Positions 27,192-36,316 of a stretch of DNA of 64,000 nt are shown one piece after another (position 1 is the stretch's first letter; every line of letters begins with the position of its first letter). The notes below the pieces were generated by a model. It saw nothing but the letters and a program-made list of their open reading frames with translations. It ran no database searches and had not been told where the DNA came from. The position numbers and the translations under genes are program-made. This DNA is from Streptomyces humidus (GTDB lineage: Bacteria > Actinomycetota > Actinomycetes > Streptomycetales > Streptomycetaceae): positions 51,366-115,365 of the forward strand of contig NZ_BMTL01000032.1 of the NCBI RefSeq assembly GCF_014649655.1. The letters run 5' to 3'.

Positions 27192-27620
27192 TCAACCCGG
27201 CACCGCGAGCTCGAACCACACCGTTTTCCCGGCGGCTCCGGGCCGGGTGCCCCAGCGGCGCGCGGCGGAGGCCACGAGCTGAAGCCCGCGCCCGCTCTCG
27301 TCGTCGGGCAGGGCGACCCGCTCGCGCGGCGGGTCGGGCAGCGGGTCGGACACCTCGACCAGGAGCACGCCCTCCAGGCGCGCGGGGCGCACCAGACGGA
27401 CGCCGATGGGACCGGTCGCGTGCCGGAGGGCGTTGGTCACCAACTCGCTGACCAGCAGAGCCGCGATGTCACCCAAGCCGTCGAGGTCCCAGTGGCGCAG
27501 CTGGTTCCTGACGGCTCGGCGGGCGGTGCGCACCGCACCGGGCTCCGCGGGAAACGACCACTCGGCCCGGTCGCCCTCGGTGTCGATCACGCCGATCACT
27601 TCCCAGCCCAGCGAGTACAC
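27192..27620 (-). CDS. HATPase-domain anti-sigma-factor-like protein (RsbW family)
   Basis: 142 residues forming one HATPase fold: N-box LLVSELVTNALRH, G1 SGRGLQLVASAARRWG, and GKTVWFELAVPG at the end. Very similar in its last strands to the HATPase domain of the neighbouring PAS-SpoIIE protein, suggesting relatedness. Such proteins phosphorylate or bind STAS antagonists or sigma factors. GTG start at 27620; ribosome site weak. No sigma-factor or STAS gene lies next to it. Confidence 0.85.
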   Translation of the reverse strand: MYSLGWEVIGVIDTEGDRAEWSFPAEPGAVRTARRAVRNQLRHWDLDGLGDIAALLVSELVTNALRHATGPIGVRLVRPARLEGVLLVEVSDPLPDPPRERVALPDDESGRGLQLVASAARRWGTRPGAAGKTVWFELAVPG

Positions 27621-27816
27621 CCATGTCCGATTTCATGGGGTTAATGGGCACATACCCGATACTCAGAGGCCAGTATCGCTCGACAGGGCGCACAGTGGCA
27701 CGGACGGCGTACAACCCGCGACCGCTCCGCCCGCCGACGCGCCCCGCTGACACACCTCCGCCGTCGTGCCTCCGCCGTCGTGCCTCCGCCGACGCGCCTG
27801 CCCCGGGGGCCCTGAC

Positions 27817-28227
27817 TCAGCGCGCGCCGGAGGCGAGTCCGGCAAGCGTCGCGCGCACCGCCGGCACGTCCTGGTCGAGCCAGTCGACGTCCCAGACCTC
27901 GTCCGGGGCGAGCCAGCGCAGCGCGTCATGATCCTGGAGCGGCTCGGGGGCGGCCGAGCCGGGCCGGAGCCGGGCGGTCCACACCTGGAGGACGTAGGGC
28001 GGCCTCAGGGGCCACTCCCCCGGGACCGGTTCGACGGTCTCCGCCTCGACGCCGAGTTCCTCGCGCAGTTCGCGCACGAGCGCCGCCTCGGGCCCCTCCC
28101 CGGGCTCGACCTTGCCGCCGGGCAATTCCCAGCGTCCGGCGAGTTCCGGGGGCGCGCTGCGGCGCGCGGCGAGCAGGCGGCCGTCGTCGAGCAGGGCGGC
28201 TCCCACCACCACGATCCGTTCCGTCAT
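27817..28227 (-). CDS. Nudix hydrolase (MutT-like)
   Basis: 136 residues. The Nudix box is GGKVEPGEGPEAALVRELRE followed by ELGVE, complete with the catalytic REXXEE residues. N-terminal strand RIVVVGAALLDDGRLLAARR. The length and sequence fit small MutT-like (deoxy)nucleoside triphosphate pyrophosphatases that clean oxidised or excess nucleotides. Single gene, minus strand, divergent from nothing on the immediate right. Confidence 0.9.
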   Translation of the reverse strand: MTERIVVVGAALLDDGRLLAARRSAPPELAGRWELPGGKVEPGEGPEAALVRELREELGVEAETVEPVPGEWPLRPPYVLQVWTARLRPGSAAPEPLQDHDALRWLAPDEVWDVDWLDQDVPAVRATLAGLASGAR

Positions 28228-28341
28228 GCGGCGGAGCCTACGGGACCGACGCCGGGTCCGGGCCGGGGCCGAGACCGGCGCCCGGTGCGGGCGGGGAGTG
28301 ACGCCCGGTGCGGGCCGGGTCCGGGCCGGGTACGGGTCAGT

Positions 28342-28596
28342 TCAGGGTGCGTCGCCGTTCTGGGCCTGCGCCTGCGGCTGTGTCTGGGGCTGATGCGCGG
28401 TCGGGGAGTGGCGTGACGACGGCCCCTGCTGGCCCACGCGCTCGACCCAGTAGAGCTGCTTGTGTCCGCGGCCGTCGAGGCTGTCCGCGATCTCCTGGGC
28501 CTCGGCCCGGGTCGCGTACCTGCCCACGCGGTAGCGGTTGCCGTTGTCGTCCTGCCGTATGACGAGCCAGGGCAGAGAGGTCGTGCTGTCGTTCAT
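28342..28596 (-). CDS. Small SPOR-like protein
   Basis: 84 residues. MNDSTTSLPWLVIRQDDNGN starts a single SPOR-like domain (YRVGRYATRAEAQEIADSLDG, then HKQLYWVERV), followed by a Gln/Pro-rich tail (QPQTQPQAQAQ). SPOR domains bind peptidoglycan, but no signal peptide is present, so the role is unclear; the family is common in Streptomyces. ATG at 28596 with a G-rich ribosome site. Confidence 0.8.
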   Translation of the reverse strand: MNDSTTSLPWLVIRQDDNGNRYRVGRYATRAEAQEIADSLDGRGHKQLYWVERVGQQGPSSRHSPTAHQPQTQPQAQAQNGDAP

Positions 28597-29143
28597 CACG
28601 CCGCCCGCCCCCTTCCCGTCCCGGCCGGGCCGGATCCTGTCCGCGGCGCGCCGCGCGTCCCGCCTGCCAAGGAAACCGCAATCCGCATATGCCCGAGCGT
28701 ACGCCTTACCTTTACGCACCGAACACGACTTTGCACAAAGAGGTACGCAACCAGCCAAGACGCAGGGGGCGCACGAGACCGAACGCGCCGTACGTACGAC
28801 GCAACGCGTCCGGTCGGCGGCGTTCCGGGCGCGCACCGGGCGACCTGCGGGAACGATCGGAAACGACCGGATTCCGACGCCCTGCGGCCGCGCCCCGGGC
28901 AGGCGAGTTCCGGAGGCAACTGCCGGAAGGGTGTGCGCCGCCCGACCGTATGCGCTACAGCACCTGCCCGCGCCCCCGCCTCCCCGGCCTCCCCTTACCC
29001 GGACCCGTGTCCTTACCCGCCCTCACACCCGCGTCCTTACCCGCCCTCGCGTCCGCACCCGCGTCCTCGCGCGGCCGGACGCGGCCTCGGGCGGCCCCCT
29101 CCGCCGCCCGGCCGCTCCGGCACGCGCCCCCGCTACGGGCCGG
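28597..29143. other. Intergenic region with a 24-bp tandem duplication
   Basis: 547 bp with no supported gene. The first third (28680-28760) is AT-richer and should hold the promoter of the SPOR-like gene. A 24-bp unit beginning cccgygtccttacccgccc is repeated at 29004-29027 and 29028-29051, with a partial copy from 29058. No strong hairpin was found for the GntR gene that ends at 29144. Confidence 0.45.
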
Positions 29144-29896
29144 CTACTTCACCGGCAGGTGGTACGCGACCCGGTAGCGGTCGGCCGGGATCACCACGTC
29201 CGCCGTCTCGACCGGACGGCCCGACGCGCAGTACGTGCGCTGCACGACCAGGACCACGTGACCCGGGACGCCACCGAGGGCGAGGAGTTCCTCCGCGAGG
29301 CCGGGCCGCGCCCCCACCTCCTCGGTGACGTTGTCGACGATGACGTCGATGGCCCGCATCCGCTCGACGACTCCCATGCCGCCCAGGGGGCCCTCCTCGG
29401 GGAGCATCACCGGGGTGCGGCCGGTGACCGCGAGGGGCTCCCAGGAGGTCGAGAGCATCATCACCTCGCCGGACTCCCGGAAGACGTACTTCGTGCGCAT
29501 CACGCGGTCGCCGGGCTGGATGCCGAGCCGCTCGGCGACGGCGACGCCCGCCTCCACCTGCTCGCTGCTGGACTCCCACGTCCCCCGGGAGTGTGCCTCG
29601 GCCTGCTCCTGACGGAACGGCGTGGCCCCGCTCACCGGGCGGTAGCCGGAGCGGGCGATCCGGCGGGGAACGGGCCGCTCGCGCACGTACGTCCCCGAAC
29701 CGGAGCGGCCCTCGACGAGCCCCTCGGCCATCAGCACCTTGCGCGCCTCCAGGGCGACGGTGTCCGAGACGCCGTACTCCTCGCGGATTCTCGCCTGGGA
29801 AGGGAGGCGGGTGTGCGGTGGCAGCGATCCGTCGGCGATCTTCTTGCGGAGATCACCCGCGACACGCAGATACGCCGGCTGCTCACCGAATGTCAC
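29144..29896 (-). CDS. GntR-family (HutC subfamily) transcriptional regulator
   Basis: 250 residues. Winged-helix GntR domain at 8-75 (YLRVAGDLRKKIADGSLPPH, RLPSQARIREEYGVS) and a UTRA effector domain at about 95-245 (MRTKYVFRESGEVMMLSTSW). UTRA domains bind small ligands such as amino acids or sugars. GTG at 29896 with GGGAG 6 nt upstream. A TGTA-N8-TACA inverted repeat lies 19 bp upstream of the start, fitting autoregulation. Confidence 0.92.
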   Translation of the reverse strand: MTFGEQPAYLRVAGDLRKKIADGSLPPHTRLPSQARIREEYGVSDTVALEARKVLMAEGLVEGRSGSGTYVRERPVPRRIARSGYRPVSGATPFRQEQAEAHSRGTWESSSEQVEAGVAVAERLGIQPGDRVMRTKYVFRESGEVMMLSTSWEPLAVTGRTPVMLPEEGPLGGMGVVERMRAIDVIVDNVTEEVGARPGLAEELLALGGVPGHVVLVVQRTYCASGRPVETADVVIPADRYRVAYHLPVK

Positions 29897-29913
29897 TGGC
29901 CACTCCCATCAGG

Positions 29914-29930
29914 TTGTACAGACAGCTACA
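29914..29930. promoter_or_regulatory. Candidate GntR operator
   Basis: TTGTACAGACAGCTACA immediately upstream of the GntR gene; TGTA (29915-29918) and TACA (29927-29930) form an inverted repeat with 8 bp between. HutC-type GntR proteins bind GT-rich short palindromes of this sort, usually near their own start. Confidence 0.5.
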
Positions 29931-30043
29931 GCCTGGCAACCGTGGGTTGGGCCGTGCAAGCAAAGGCCAGAGAACCACTCGATGTGATGACATCTGCCTG
30001 CGAAACGCTTTAGCCAGGCACTTTCTCCCCGCTGCGGACGCGA

Positions 30044-31375
30044 TCACACATCGAGGCCGCTGTCGCTGTCGCTCCCGGCCCTGTCGCCGCCCCCGGTGTC
30101 GGAGCTCTCGCCGTAGGCGGGCGGCGTGGTGGCCAGGCCCAGAGCCTCGCGGGCGGTGACGGTGGTGGTGCCGTCGACATACCCGTAGGCGGTCTCGTAG
30201 TGCTCGTAGAATCCGTCGGCGTCGCCGGCCCTCGCGGCGGCCGCCCACTCCCTGCTCGCCGTGCGCATGTCCTTCACCAGGGCGGCGACCGGCCCCCGGG
30301 CCTTCGCGGACCAGGTGCGGGCCTTGAGCGCGACCGCCTGCTCGCCGGTGACGTCCCCGGCGTCCGCGGCCCACGTCCGGTCGGCCGTCAGGCTCCCCTC
30401 GGCGGAGTCCTCCGGCTCCTGGTAGAGAACCTCGTCGACGGCGGCCATCGCCTTGAGGAAGGCCAGCTGGTCGGCGTCGAGGGTCGTCTCGTCCGCGCGC
30501 AGCGATCCGGTCAGGGTGCCCTTGTCGTCCACGGGGCCGAAGACGCAGGTGATCTCCCGGTCCCCGAGGTCCCAGCTCCCCGAGGTGGGCGTGAGGTAGT
30601 AGACGTCCACCTCGTCGGTCAGCGCCCAGGGGTCCATCGCGTAGGCGTCCCGGAGCCGGTAGCACTTGTCGTCGGCCACCTGCGTGACGCGGTCGTCGCC
30701 CGGGAAGCTGCCGCCGGACAGCGGGACCGTCGCGAAGACCTCGGCGTCGTGCTCGCCCGAGCAGGGCACCTCGTCGACGTCGTAGACGTCCTCGTCGAAC
30801 GTCCCGCCCGGCATGTCGAAGCAGTCGCCCTTGGCCAGCGAGAAGCCGGAGCGCGCGCCCGCGCCCTCCTTGAACCCCTGCCAGAAGTCGGACGCGCCGC
30901 CCGTGGCCAGTGCCAGGACCCAGAGCGCGAGCCCGGCGGAGGACAGGATCATGCCCGCGACCGCCATCCCCTTGCCGCGCTCGCCCCGCTTCCTGATCTG
31001 CGTCAGGGCGACGATCCCGAGGACCAGGCCCACGGCCGGCAGGAAGCAGAGGACGCCGAGCACGAGGGCGGCGATGGCCAGGCCGTTGACCGCCGGAGTC
31101 CGGCCGTAGGGGCTGTGTCCCTGCCCCCAGACCGGGTAGGGCCCGGCCCCGTAGGGGGCCTGCGCGTAGGGGGCCTGCGCGTAGGGGGCCTGCGCGTACG
31201 GGCCCGGGGATCCCGGAGGGCCCGGGTAGCCCTGCGGACCGTACGGCCCCCGCGCGTACGGGTCCTGCGGCGGGGCGAACGGATCCTGCGCGTGCGGGCC
31301 CGGCGGCGGTTGCGGAGGCTGGTACGGGTCCTGGGGCTGGTGAGGCTCTGGAGGCGGAGGTATGGACACGAGCAC
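30044..31375 (-). CDS. DUF4190-domain membrane protein with Pro-rich N-terminus and septum-formation-like extracellular domain
   Basis: 443 residues. The first 105 residues are Pro/Tyr/Gln/Gly-rich and contain three perfect YAQAP repeats. Two membrane helices follow (LAIAALVLGVLCFLPAVGLVLG and VAGMILSSAGLALWVLALA) joined by QIRKRGERGKG, the DUF4190 pattern. The outer part (190-443) has four conserved Cys (GDCFDMP, VPCSG, DKCY, ITCVFG), as in Septum_form-like domains. GTG at 31375 with AGGAG close upstream. Membrane protein facing outward; function unknown. Confidence 0.82.
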   Translation of the reverse strand: MLVSIPPPPEPHQPQDPYQPPQPPPGPHAQDPFAPPQDPYARGPYGPQGYPGPPGSPGPYAQAPYAQAPYAQAPYGAGPYPVWGQGHSPYGRTPAVNGLAIAALVLGVLCFLPAVGLVLGIVALTQIRKRGERGKGMAVAGMILSSAGLALWVLALATGGASDFWQGFKEGAGARSGFSLAKGDCFDMPGGTFDEDVYDVDEVPCSGEHDAEVFATVPLSGGSFPGDDRVTQVADDKCYRLRDAYAMDPWALTDEVDVYYLTPTSGSWDLGDREITCVFGPVDDKGTLTGSLRADETTLDADQLAFLKAMAAVDEVLYQEPEDSAEGSLTADRTWAADAGDVTGEQAVALKARTWSAKARGPVAALVKDMRTASREWAAAARAGDADGFYEHYETAYGYVDGTTTVTAREALGLATTPPAYGESSDTGGGDRAGSDSDSGLDV

Positions 31376-31587
31376 CGTGCTCCTGGTTCTGGCGGTTCAA
31401 GCGATCAGGCGGTTCAGACGGTTCAGGCGGTCATGCAGGGGCCAGGCCTCGCACGGACTACCGGTCGGGTGGTCCGGCGAGACGGCCGATCATGTGCTCC
31501 GGTCAGTCTGGCAGGGGATTCCGACAACGGATCCGAACCGGCGTGCGACAGATCCGCCCCGCTCATGGCCGGCGGTCGACGGGCCGA

Positions 31588-31641
31588 CCTCAACGGCTCT
31601 GCCCGGTCGGCCAGTAGGCCGGCCGGGCAGAGCCGTTGAGG
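31588..31641 (-). terminator. Long hairpin terminator after the SBP gene
   Basis: Arms of about 25 bp starting cctcaacggctctgcccgg, with one mismatch and a 4-nt agta loop. It lies 57 bp beyond the stop of the SBP gene on the minus strand. The rest of the 322-bp interval (31376-31697) shows no gene. Confidence 0.85.
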
Positions 31642-31697
31642 GGTCGTCAGAGGTGGGAAAGGGAGGAAATCCGCCTCACTCCTGAGTCAGTCCTGCG

Positions 31698-33377
31698 TCA
31701 CTTGGTCGCTCCCAGTTGCTGCGCCCAGGGGTAGTACCAGTTCACGAAGGAGGCCGGCGGGCCCGTCACGCTGTTGTTCAGGTACAGGACATTGGCCACG
31801 TCCACCACGGGAATCCACGGCATCCGGTCGAACAGTCGCTTGTCGGCTTCGGCGAGCAGCCCGTCGCGTCTGCCCTCATCGCCTTCCGCGCCCGCCTGCT
31901 GGATCAGCTTGCTCGCCGCGCCGTCCGCGAACTGCGAGTAGTTCGAGGGGTCCTCGGGGTTCGCCCACACCGAGAACAGCGCCTGCGGGTCGGCGACGGG
32001 GAGGCTCCACTGCGAGCCGAAGGCGTCGGCGCCGGTGCCGCGCCAGCCCTGCGGACCGGAGAAGAGCTCGTAGAACTGCCCGACGGTCACGGGCTTGTAG
32101 ACCGCGTCGAGGCCGATCTTCCGCGCCGCCTCGGCGACGGCCTGCAGGGTCTGGGTGAGGGAGTCGCTGATGGCGGGAGCTCCCGCGAGGACGATCTTCC
32201 CCTTGGGAGATCCCGCCTCCTTGACGAGCTTCCTGGCCTGCGCGATCTCCTCGGGGCTTCCTCCGGCGCCCTCGCTCCTCGTCGCCTTGACCGGCCCGTA
32301 CACGTCGGCGGGAAGCATGCTGCGGGAGGCGACCGCGGCGCCGCCGAAGGCGGTGCGGGCGACCGCGGTCCTGTTCAGCGCCAGGAACAGGGCCTGCCGG
32401 ATACGCGGGTCCCGCAGCGGGCCGCTCTTCGCCGTGGGGACGAGGTAGAACGACAGCAGGGACTTGCCGTAGTACACCTTGCCGTGCTCGCCGAGCCTGC
32501 CGAGGGCGGAGGCCGGCGGCTGGTACATGCCCTCGATCCCGCCGCCGGTGAGCGCACGGGTCTGCGAGCTGTCGCCCTGAAGGAAGCTGAACACCACCTG
32601 ACGGGTTTTGGCCGTGACGCCGCGCCAGTAGTGCTCGTTGCGCTCGAGCGTCAGGCTGGACCCCGTCTTCCAGGACTTGAACGTGTACGGCCCGGAGCAC
32701 ATGGGCGGAACGCTCGGCTTGCCGTAATCGGGGTGAGCGGTGGAGTACCGCGCCTGAACCACGGCGCCGGCGAACGTCGCCATCATCTTCCGGAAGAGGA
32801 GATCGGGGCGCGTCAGGTCGACGGTGACCTCACGGGGCCCGGTCGCCCTGATGCCGCTGACGGCGGCGAAGTACTGGTTGTAGTCGGGCGCCTGCTGGGC
32901 CGAGGGATGCCAGGCACGGTTCAGGCTGAAGGCCGCGTCGGCGCCGGTGACCGGCTGTCCGTCCCAGAAGCGGGCCTTGGCGTCGATGGAGTACACCAGC
33001 CGCTTCCCGCCGTCCTCGACCTTCAGCGACGCGAGGCCGTCGCTGATCGAGAAGTCGGGGTTCAGCGTCTGCAGGCTCTCGCACATGTTGGCCAGGACCT
33101 CGTTGACCCCGTAGTTGTTCGCCTGCTGGGGGTCCAGGGTGGTGGGTTCGAGGATGAGGTTCCAGTGGGCGGTGTCGAGGTTTCCGGCGGCCCCGGGGGT
33201 GGTGGTGGCCCAGCCCTTGCTGCTCGGGGCCTTCTCTGCGGTGGTGGTCCCGCCGCCGCAGGCGGTGACGAGGGCGAGGGCGGCCGCCACAGCCGCGACC
33301 TGGACGGTCCGCCGCCGCTGTGTGTCGGACGGCGTGTGGTGGCGGGCGCGACGTGAAGGACCGAGCGGGAGCGACAT
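31698..33377 (-). CDS. ABC transporter substrate-binding lipoprotein of the catabolic cluster (SBP_bac_5)
   Basis: About 559 residues. Signal peptide with lipobox ALVTAC followed by GGG; the mature protein has HWNLILEPTTLDPQQANNYG and VYSIDAKARFWDGQPVTGADA. SBP_bac_5 proteins bind peptides but also nickel chelates, sugars and aromatic compounds. It follows the four transporter genes on the same strand after 325 bp and has its own copy of the cluster's inverted repeat, so it should feed this importer. ATG at 33377 with AAGGGA upstream; a longer frame adds 29 unconserved residues. Confidence 0.9.
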   Translation of the reverse strand: MSLPLGPSRRARHHTPSDTQRRRTVQVAAVAAALALVTACGGGTTTAEKAPSSKGWATTTPGAAGNLDTAHWNLILEPTTLDPQQANNYGVNEVLANMCESLQTLNPDFSISDGLASLKVEDGGKRLVYSIDAKARFWDGQPVTGADAAFSLNRAWHPSAQQAPDYNQYFAAVSGIRATGPREVTVDLTRPDLLFRKMMATFAGAVVQARYSTAHPDYGKPSVPPMCSGPYTFKSWKTGSSLTLERNEHYWRGVTAKTRQVVFSFLQGDSSQTRALTGGGIEGMYQPPASALGRLGEHGKVYYGKSLLSFYLVPTAKSGPLRDPRIRQALFLALNRTAVARTAFGGAAVASRSMLPADVYGPVKATRSEGAGGSPEEIAQARKLVKEAGSPKGKIVLAGAPAISDSLTQTLQAVAEAARKIGLDAVYKPVTVGQFYELFSGPQGWRGTGADAFGSQWSLPVADPQALFSVWANPEDPSNYSQFADGAASKLIQQAGAEGDEGRRDGLLAEADKRLFDRMPWIPVVDVANVLYLNNSVTGPPASFVNWYYPWAQQLGATK

Positions 33378-33499
33378 GAGAGATCCCTTTCGAGGAGGTC
33401 GGCCGACGAGGGCGGGCGCGGTGTCCGGCCCGGACGCGGGCGCCGAGGCGTCATATTCAGCCATCCCGCGGTCACGGGCTCTGGCGCGAGGGGAGGCGA

Positions 33500-33514
33500 T
33501 TCTGCGGTGTGGAA
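33500..33514. promoter_or_regulatory. Candidate IclR operator, site A
   Basis: TTCTGCGGTGTGGAA, a near-perfect copy of TTCYGC-N3-GCRGAA (one mismatch in the right half). 123 bp upstream of the SBP start. The rest of the 325-bp interval (33378-33702) is non-coding. Confidence 0.6.
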
Positions 33515-33702
33515 GATGCGTCCGGAGGAACGGTCGTCGGCGCGGTCGCGGGCGTCTGCCGCGAGGCGGCCGGCACGGCGAGGGGCCTCGCCGGGCCGGC
33601 CGGCACGCGTGCGGACAGAGGAGGAGGGACGTCGACGTCGGTGAGCCGACGAGGAGCGCGGGGTGCGAGGTGCGAGGTGCGGGGGTGGAGGGCCCGGCGG
33701 CG

Positions 33703-34611
33703 TCAGGCCGGGACCGTCGGGCTGTCGTCCGCGGGACGGCGGGCCGGTTTCCAGCCAGGCCGGGGAACGGAGTCGCGCAGGAGACGGGTGTAGGGGTGCT
33801 CCGGGTGGTCCAGGACCTCCCCGGCGGGCCCGTGCTCCACGACGCGCCCGGACTTCATGACCAGGACGTCGTCGGCGATCTGCCGCACCACCGCCAGGTC
33901 GTGGGTGACGAACAGGTAGCTGACGTCCGTCTGCTCCTGGACGTCCGCCAGCAGGTTGAGGACCTGCGCCTGGACGAGCACGTCGAGCGCGGCGACGGCC
34001 TCGTCCAGGACGATCGCGCGCGGGTTCGTGGCGAGCGCGCGGGCGATGCACACGCGCTGCCGCTGGCCGCCCGACAGTTCGCGGGGCAGGGCGTCGAGCA
34101 GGTTGTGGGCCAGCCGCACCATGTCGAACAGCTCGGCCGTCCGGGCTCTGCCGTCCTGACGGCCGAGGTCGAAGTGGTGCCGCAGGACCTCCTCGACGGC
34201 GGCGCCCACGCTCTGACGGGGATCGAGGGAGCGGTAGGGGTTCTGGAAGACCATCTGGATCACCCGGGCGTGGGCCCGCCGGTCGCGGGTCCGCATCCGC
34301 CGCGGCTGCGCCCTGCCGAAGAACTCGACGGACCCGCTCGTCGGCGGCTCGAGTCCCATGATCATCCTGGCCAGGGTGGTCTTGCCGGACCCCGACTCAC
34401 CGACGACGGCGAGCGTGGAACCGCCCGCAAGGGCGAAGGAGACCCCGTCCACCGCGACGACCGGCTGTCCGGCGTTCAGGAGACCACGGGGCTGGAAGGT
34501 CTTGCGCAGGTCCCGGACCTGCAGGACGGGGGCGGCCGCGTCCCCGGGGCCGGCGGCCGATTCCCGTGGTCCGTGCGATTCCCCTGGTCCGTGCGATTCC
34601 TGACTGATCAC
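33703..34611 (-). CDS. ABC transporter ATP-binding protein (OppF/DppF type) of the catabolic cluster
   Basis: 302 residues. N-terminal Gly/Pro/His-rich leader with GESHGPRES-type repeats, then Walker A GESGSGKTT, signature LSGGQRQR and HDLAVV. The Walker B tail reads VLDEAVAALD where the family has DEPVSALD. The C-terminal oligopeptide domain is short and lacks the Cys motif. The GTG at 34611 overlaps the upstream stop (GTGA), so it is coupled to the other ATPase. Fourth gene of the transporter operon. Confidence 0.9.
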   Translation of the reverse strand: MISQESHGPGESHGPRESAAGPGDAAAPVLQVRDLRKTFQPRGLLNAGQPVVAVDGVSFALAGGSTLAVVGESGSGKTTLARMIMGLEPPTSGSVEFFGRAQPRRMRTRDRRAHARVIQMVFQNPYRSLDPRQSVGAAVEEVLRHHFDLGRQDGRARTAELFDMVRLAHNLLDALPRELSGGQRQRVCIARALATNPRAIVLDEAVAALDVLVQAQVLNLLADVQEQTDVSYLFVTHDLAVVRQIADDVLVMKSGRVVEHGPAGEVLDHPEHPYTRLLRDSVPRPGWKPARRPADDSPTVPA

Positions 34612-35462
34612 TGGGCGGCCCAGCCTTCCTCGAACGCGCCGGCCGGGACCGCCGGCAGCCGGTGGCGGCGTCGCGTGATGTCCGGGCGGCAGGCGAGCAG
34701 CGCTTCGGTGTACGGGTGTGCGATCTTGCCGCCGTGCAGTCGGTCCGGCGTCAGCTCCTCGACGATCCGGCCCTTGTACATCACCAGGATGCGGTCGCAC
34801 AGGGCCCCGACGAGTTCGATGTCGTGCGTGATGAAGATCAGCGACGTGCCGCTCTCGCGCCGCAGATCGGTGATCAGGGCGGCGACCTCGGCCTGCGTCG
34901 TGACGTCGAGTGCCGTCGTGGGCTCGTCCGCGAGCAGCAGGCGCGGACCGCGCAGGAGGGCTGCGGCGATCATCACGCGCTGCAGCATGCCGCCGGAGAG
35001 TTCGTGCGGGTAACAGCCGAGGATCCGCGCCGGATCGTCGATGCGCACCTGGTGGAGCAGTTCCAGGGCGCGGGCGGCGGCGACGCGCCGTTGCTCCGGG
35101 CCGTCCTTGCGGTAGGTCTCGGTGAGGAAGTCGCCGATGCGGTGCACCGGGTTGATCGCCGCGTGCGGATCCTGGAACACCATGCCGACGTCGTCGCGGC
35201 GCATGCGCATCAGCTCGCGGGGCGACATCGCGGGAACGGACCGTCCGTCGAGACGTATGTCGCCGTCGATCCTCGCGCCCGGCGGGTGCAGTGCGGCGAC
35301 CGCCCGGATCGTCAGGGTCTTGCCGGAGCCCGACTCACCGACGATTCCGACGGCTTCCCCGGCGCCCACGGTGAACGAGACGCCGTGCAGGAGTTCCTGT
35401 CCCTGTGGATCCCGGCCGCCGACCGTCAGACGGAGGTCGTCCACTTCGAGCAGCGGGGTCAT
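34608..35462 (-). CDS. ABC transporter ATP-binding protein (OppD/DppD type) of the catabolic cluster
   Basis: 284 residues, a little shorter than usual because the C-terminal Cys-rich part is missing after HPYTEALLACRPD. Walker A GESGSGKT, signature LSGGMLQR, Walker B LLLADEPTTALD, switch HDIELV. The ATG overlaps the permease stop (ATGA), and the end overlaps the next ATPase. One of two ATPases energising the importer. Confidence 0.92.
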   Translation of the reverse strand: MTPLLEVDDLRLTVGGRDPQGQELLHGVSFTVGAGEAVGIVGESGSGKTLTIRAVAALHPPGARIDGDIRLDGRSVPAMSPRELMRMRRDDVGMVFQDPHAAINPVHRIGDFLTETYRKDGPEQRRVAAARALELLHQVRIDDPARILGCYPHELSGGMLQRVMIAAALLRGPRLLLADEPTTALDVTTQAEVAALITDLRRESGTSLIFITHDIELVGALCDRILVMYKGRIVEELTPDRLHGGKIAHPYTEALLACRPDITRRRHRLPAVPAGAFEEGWAAQ

Positions 35463-36316
35463 CGGCGGCCTCCGTCCCGTCGTTCGGACAGGAGGTCGCC
35501 GAGGCTGAGGAAGCACACGACGGCCAGGACGAGGACGATCCCGGAGTAGAGGGATTCCTGGGGGAAGCCGCGGACGATGCTGCCCTGTCCCGTGTTGATC
35601 ATCGCGCCCCAGTCGGCGGTGGGGTCCTGCACGCCGAGGCCGAGGAACGATATGCCCGCCAGCTCGACCATCGCGTAGCCGAAGGACATGGTCACCTGGG
35701 CGACGATCACCGGCCACAGATTGGGCAGGACGTGACGGACGCACAGCCTGACCGGTCCGAATCCCTGGGTGTACAGGGCTTGTACGTACGGCTCGTTCAC
35801 CTCGCGCAGCGCGGTGGAGCGGACGAGTCGTCCGATGGCCGGCACGAAGGCGATGGAGACGGCGAGCGCGGCCGAGAACAGCCCCGGGGACATGACCGTG
35901 ACGAACAGCAGCGCCAGCAGCATCGAGGGGAAGGAGAACACCAGGTCGAAGAGGCGGCCGATGAGGGAGTCGACCCATCCCCGGTTCCAGGCGGCGAGGA
36001 CGCCGAGGGCCGTTCCCACGGACGTGGCGATCAGGACGACCACGAGCGGGCCGAGCAGCGCGGTCCGTGAGCCGAACACCAGGCGTGAGAACAGGTCGCG
36101 GCCCGACGCGTCGGTGCCGAGCCAGTGCTGCGACGACGGGGGCTGCAGGACCGAGAGGACGTCTCCCGCGTTCGGATCCGCGGGGGCGATCAGCGGCGCG
36201 CAGAGGGGGAGGAGGACCAGCAGCACGGCGAACGCGCCGAAGCACCGGATCGCCACCGTGGCGCCGCCGCCGGAGCCGCGCAGGGGTCCGGTCCGGGCCG
36301 GCACCAGCGCGCTCAC
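35459..36316 (-). CDS. ABC transporter permease (OppC/DppC type) of the catabolic cluster
   Basis: 285 residues. GTG at 36316 overlapping the upstream permease stop by 4 bp (GTGA). First helix AIRCFGAFAVLLVLLPLCAPLI, outer-loop motif HWLGTDASGRDLFSRLVFGSR, coupling loop ALYTQGFGPVRLCVRHVLPN. The short cytoplasmic N-terminus is normal for DppC. Pairs with the upstream permease. Confidence 0.92.
   Translation of the reverse strand: MSALVPARTGPLRGSGGGATVAIRCFGAFAVLLVLLPLCAPLIAPADPNAGDVLSVLQPPSSQHWLGTDASGRDLFSRLVFGSRTALLGPLVVVLIATSVGTALGVLAAWNRGWVDSLIGRLFDLVFSFPSMLLALLFVTVMSPGLFSAALAVSIAFVPAIGRLVRSTALREVNEPYVQALYTQGFGPVRLCVRHVLPNLWPVIVAQVTMSFGYAMVELAGISFLGLGVQDPTADWGAMINTGQGSIVRGFPQESLYSGIVLVLAVVCFLSLGDLLSERRDGGRR

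Noticed and set aside
28597..29143. Small frames between the SPOR-like and GntR genes
   Set aside because: Arg/Pro-rich, overlapping on both strands, no ribosome sites; the region has a 24-bp duplication instead.
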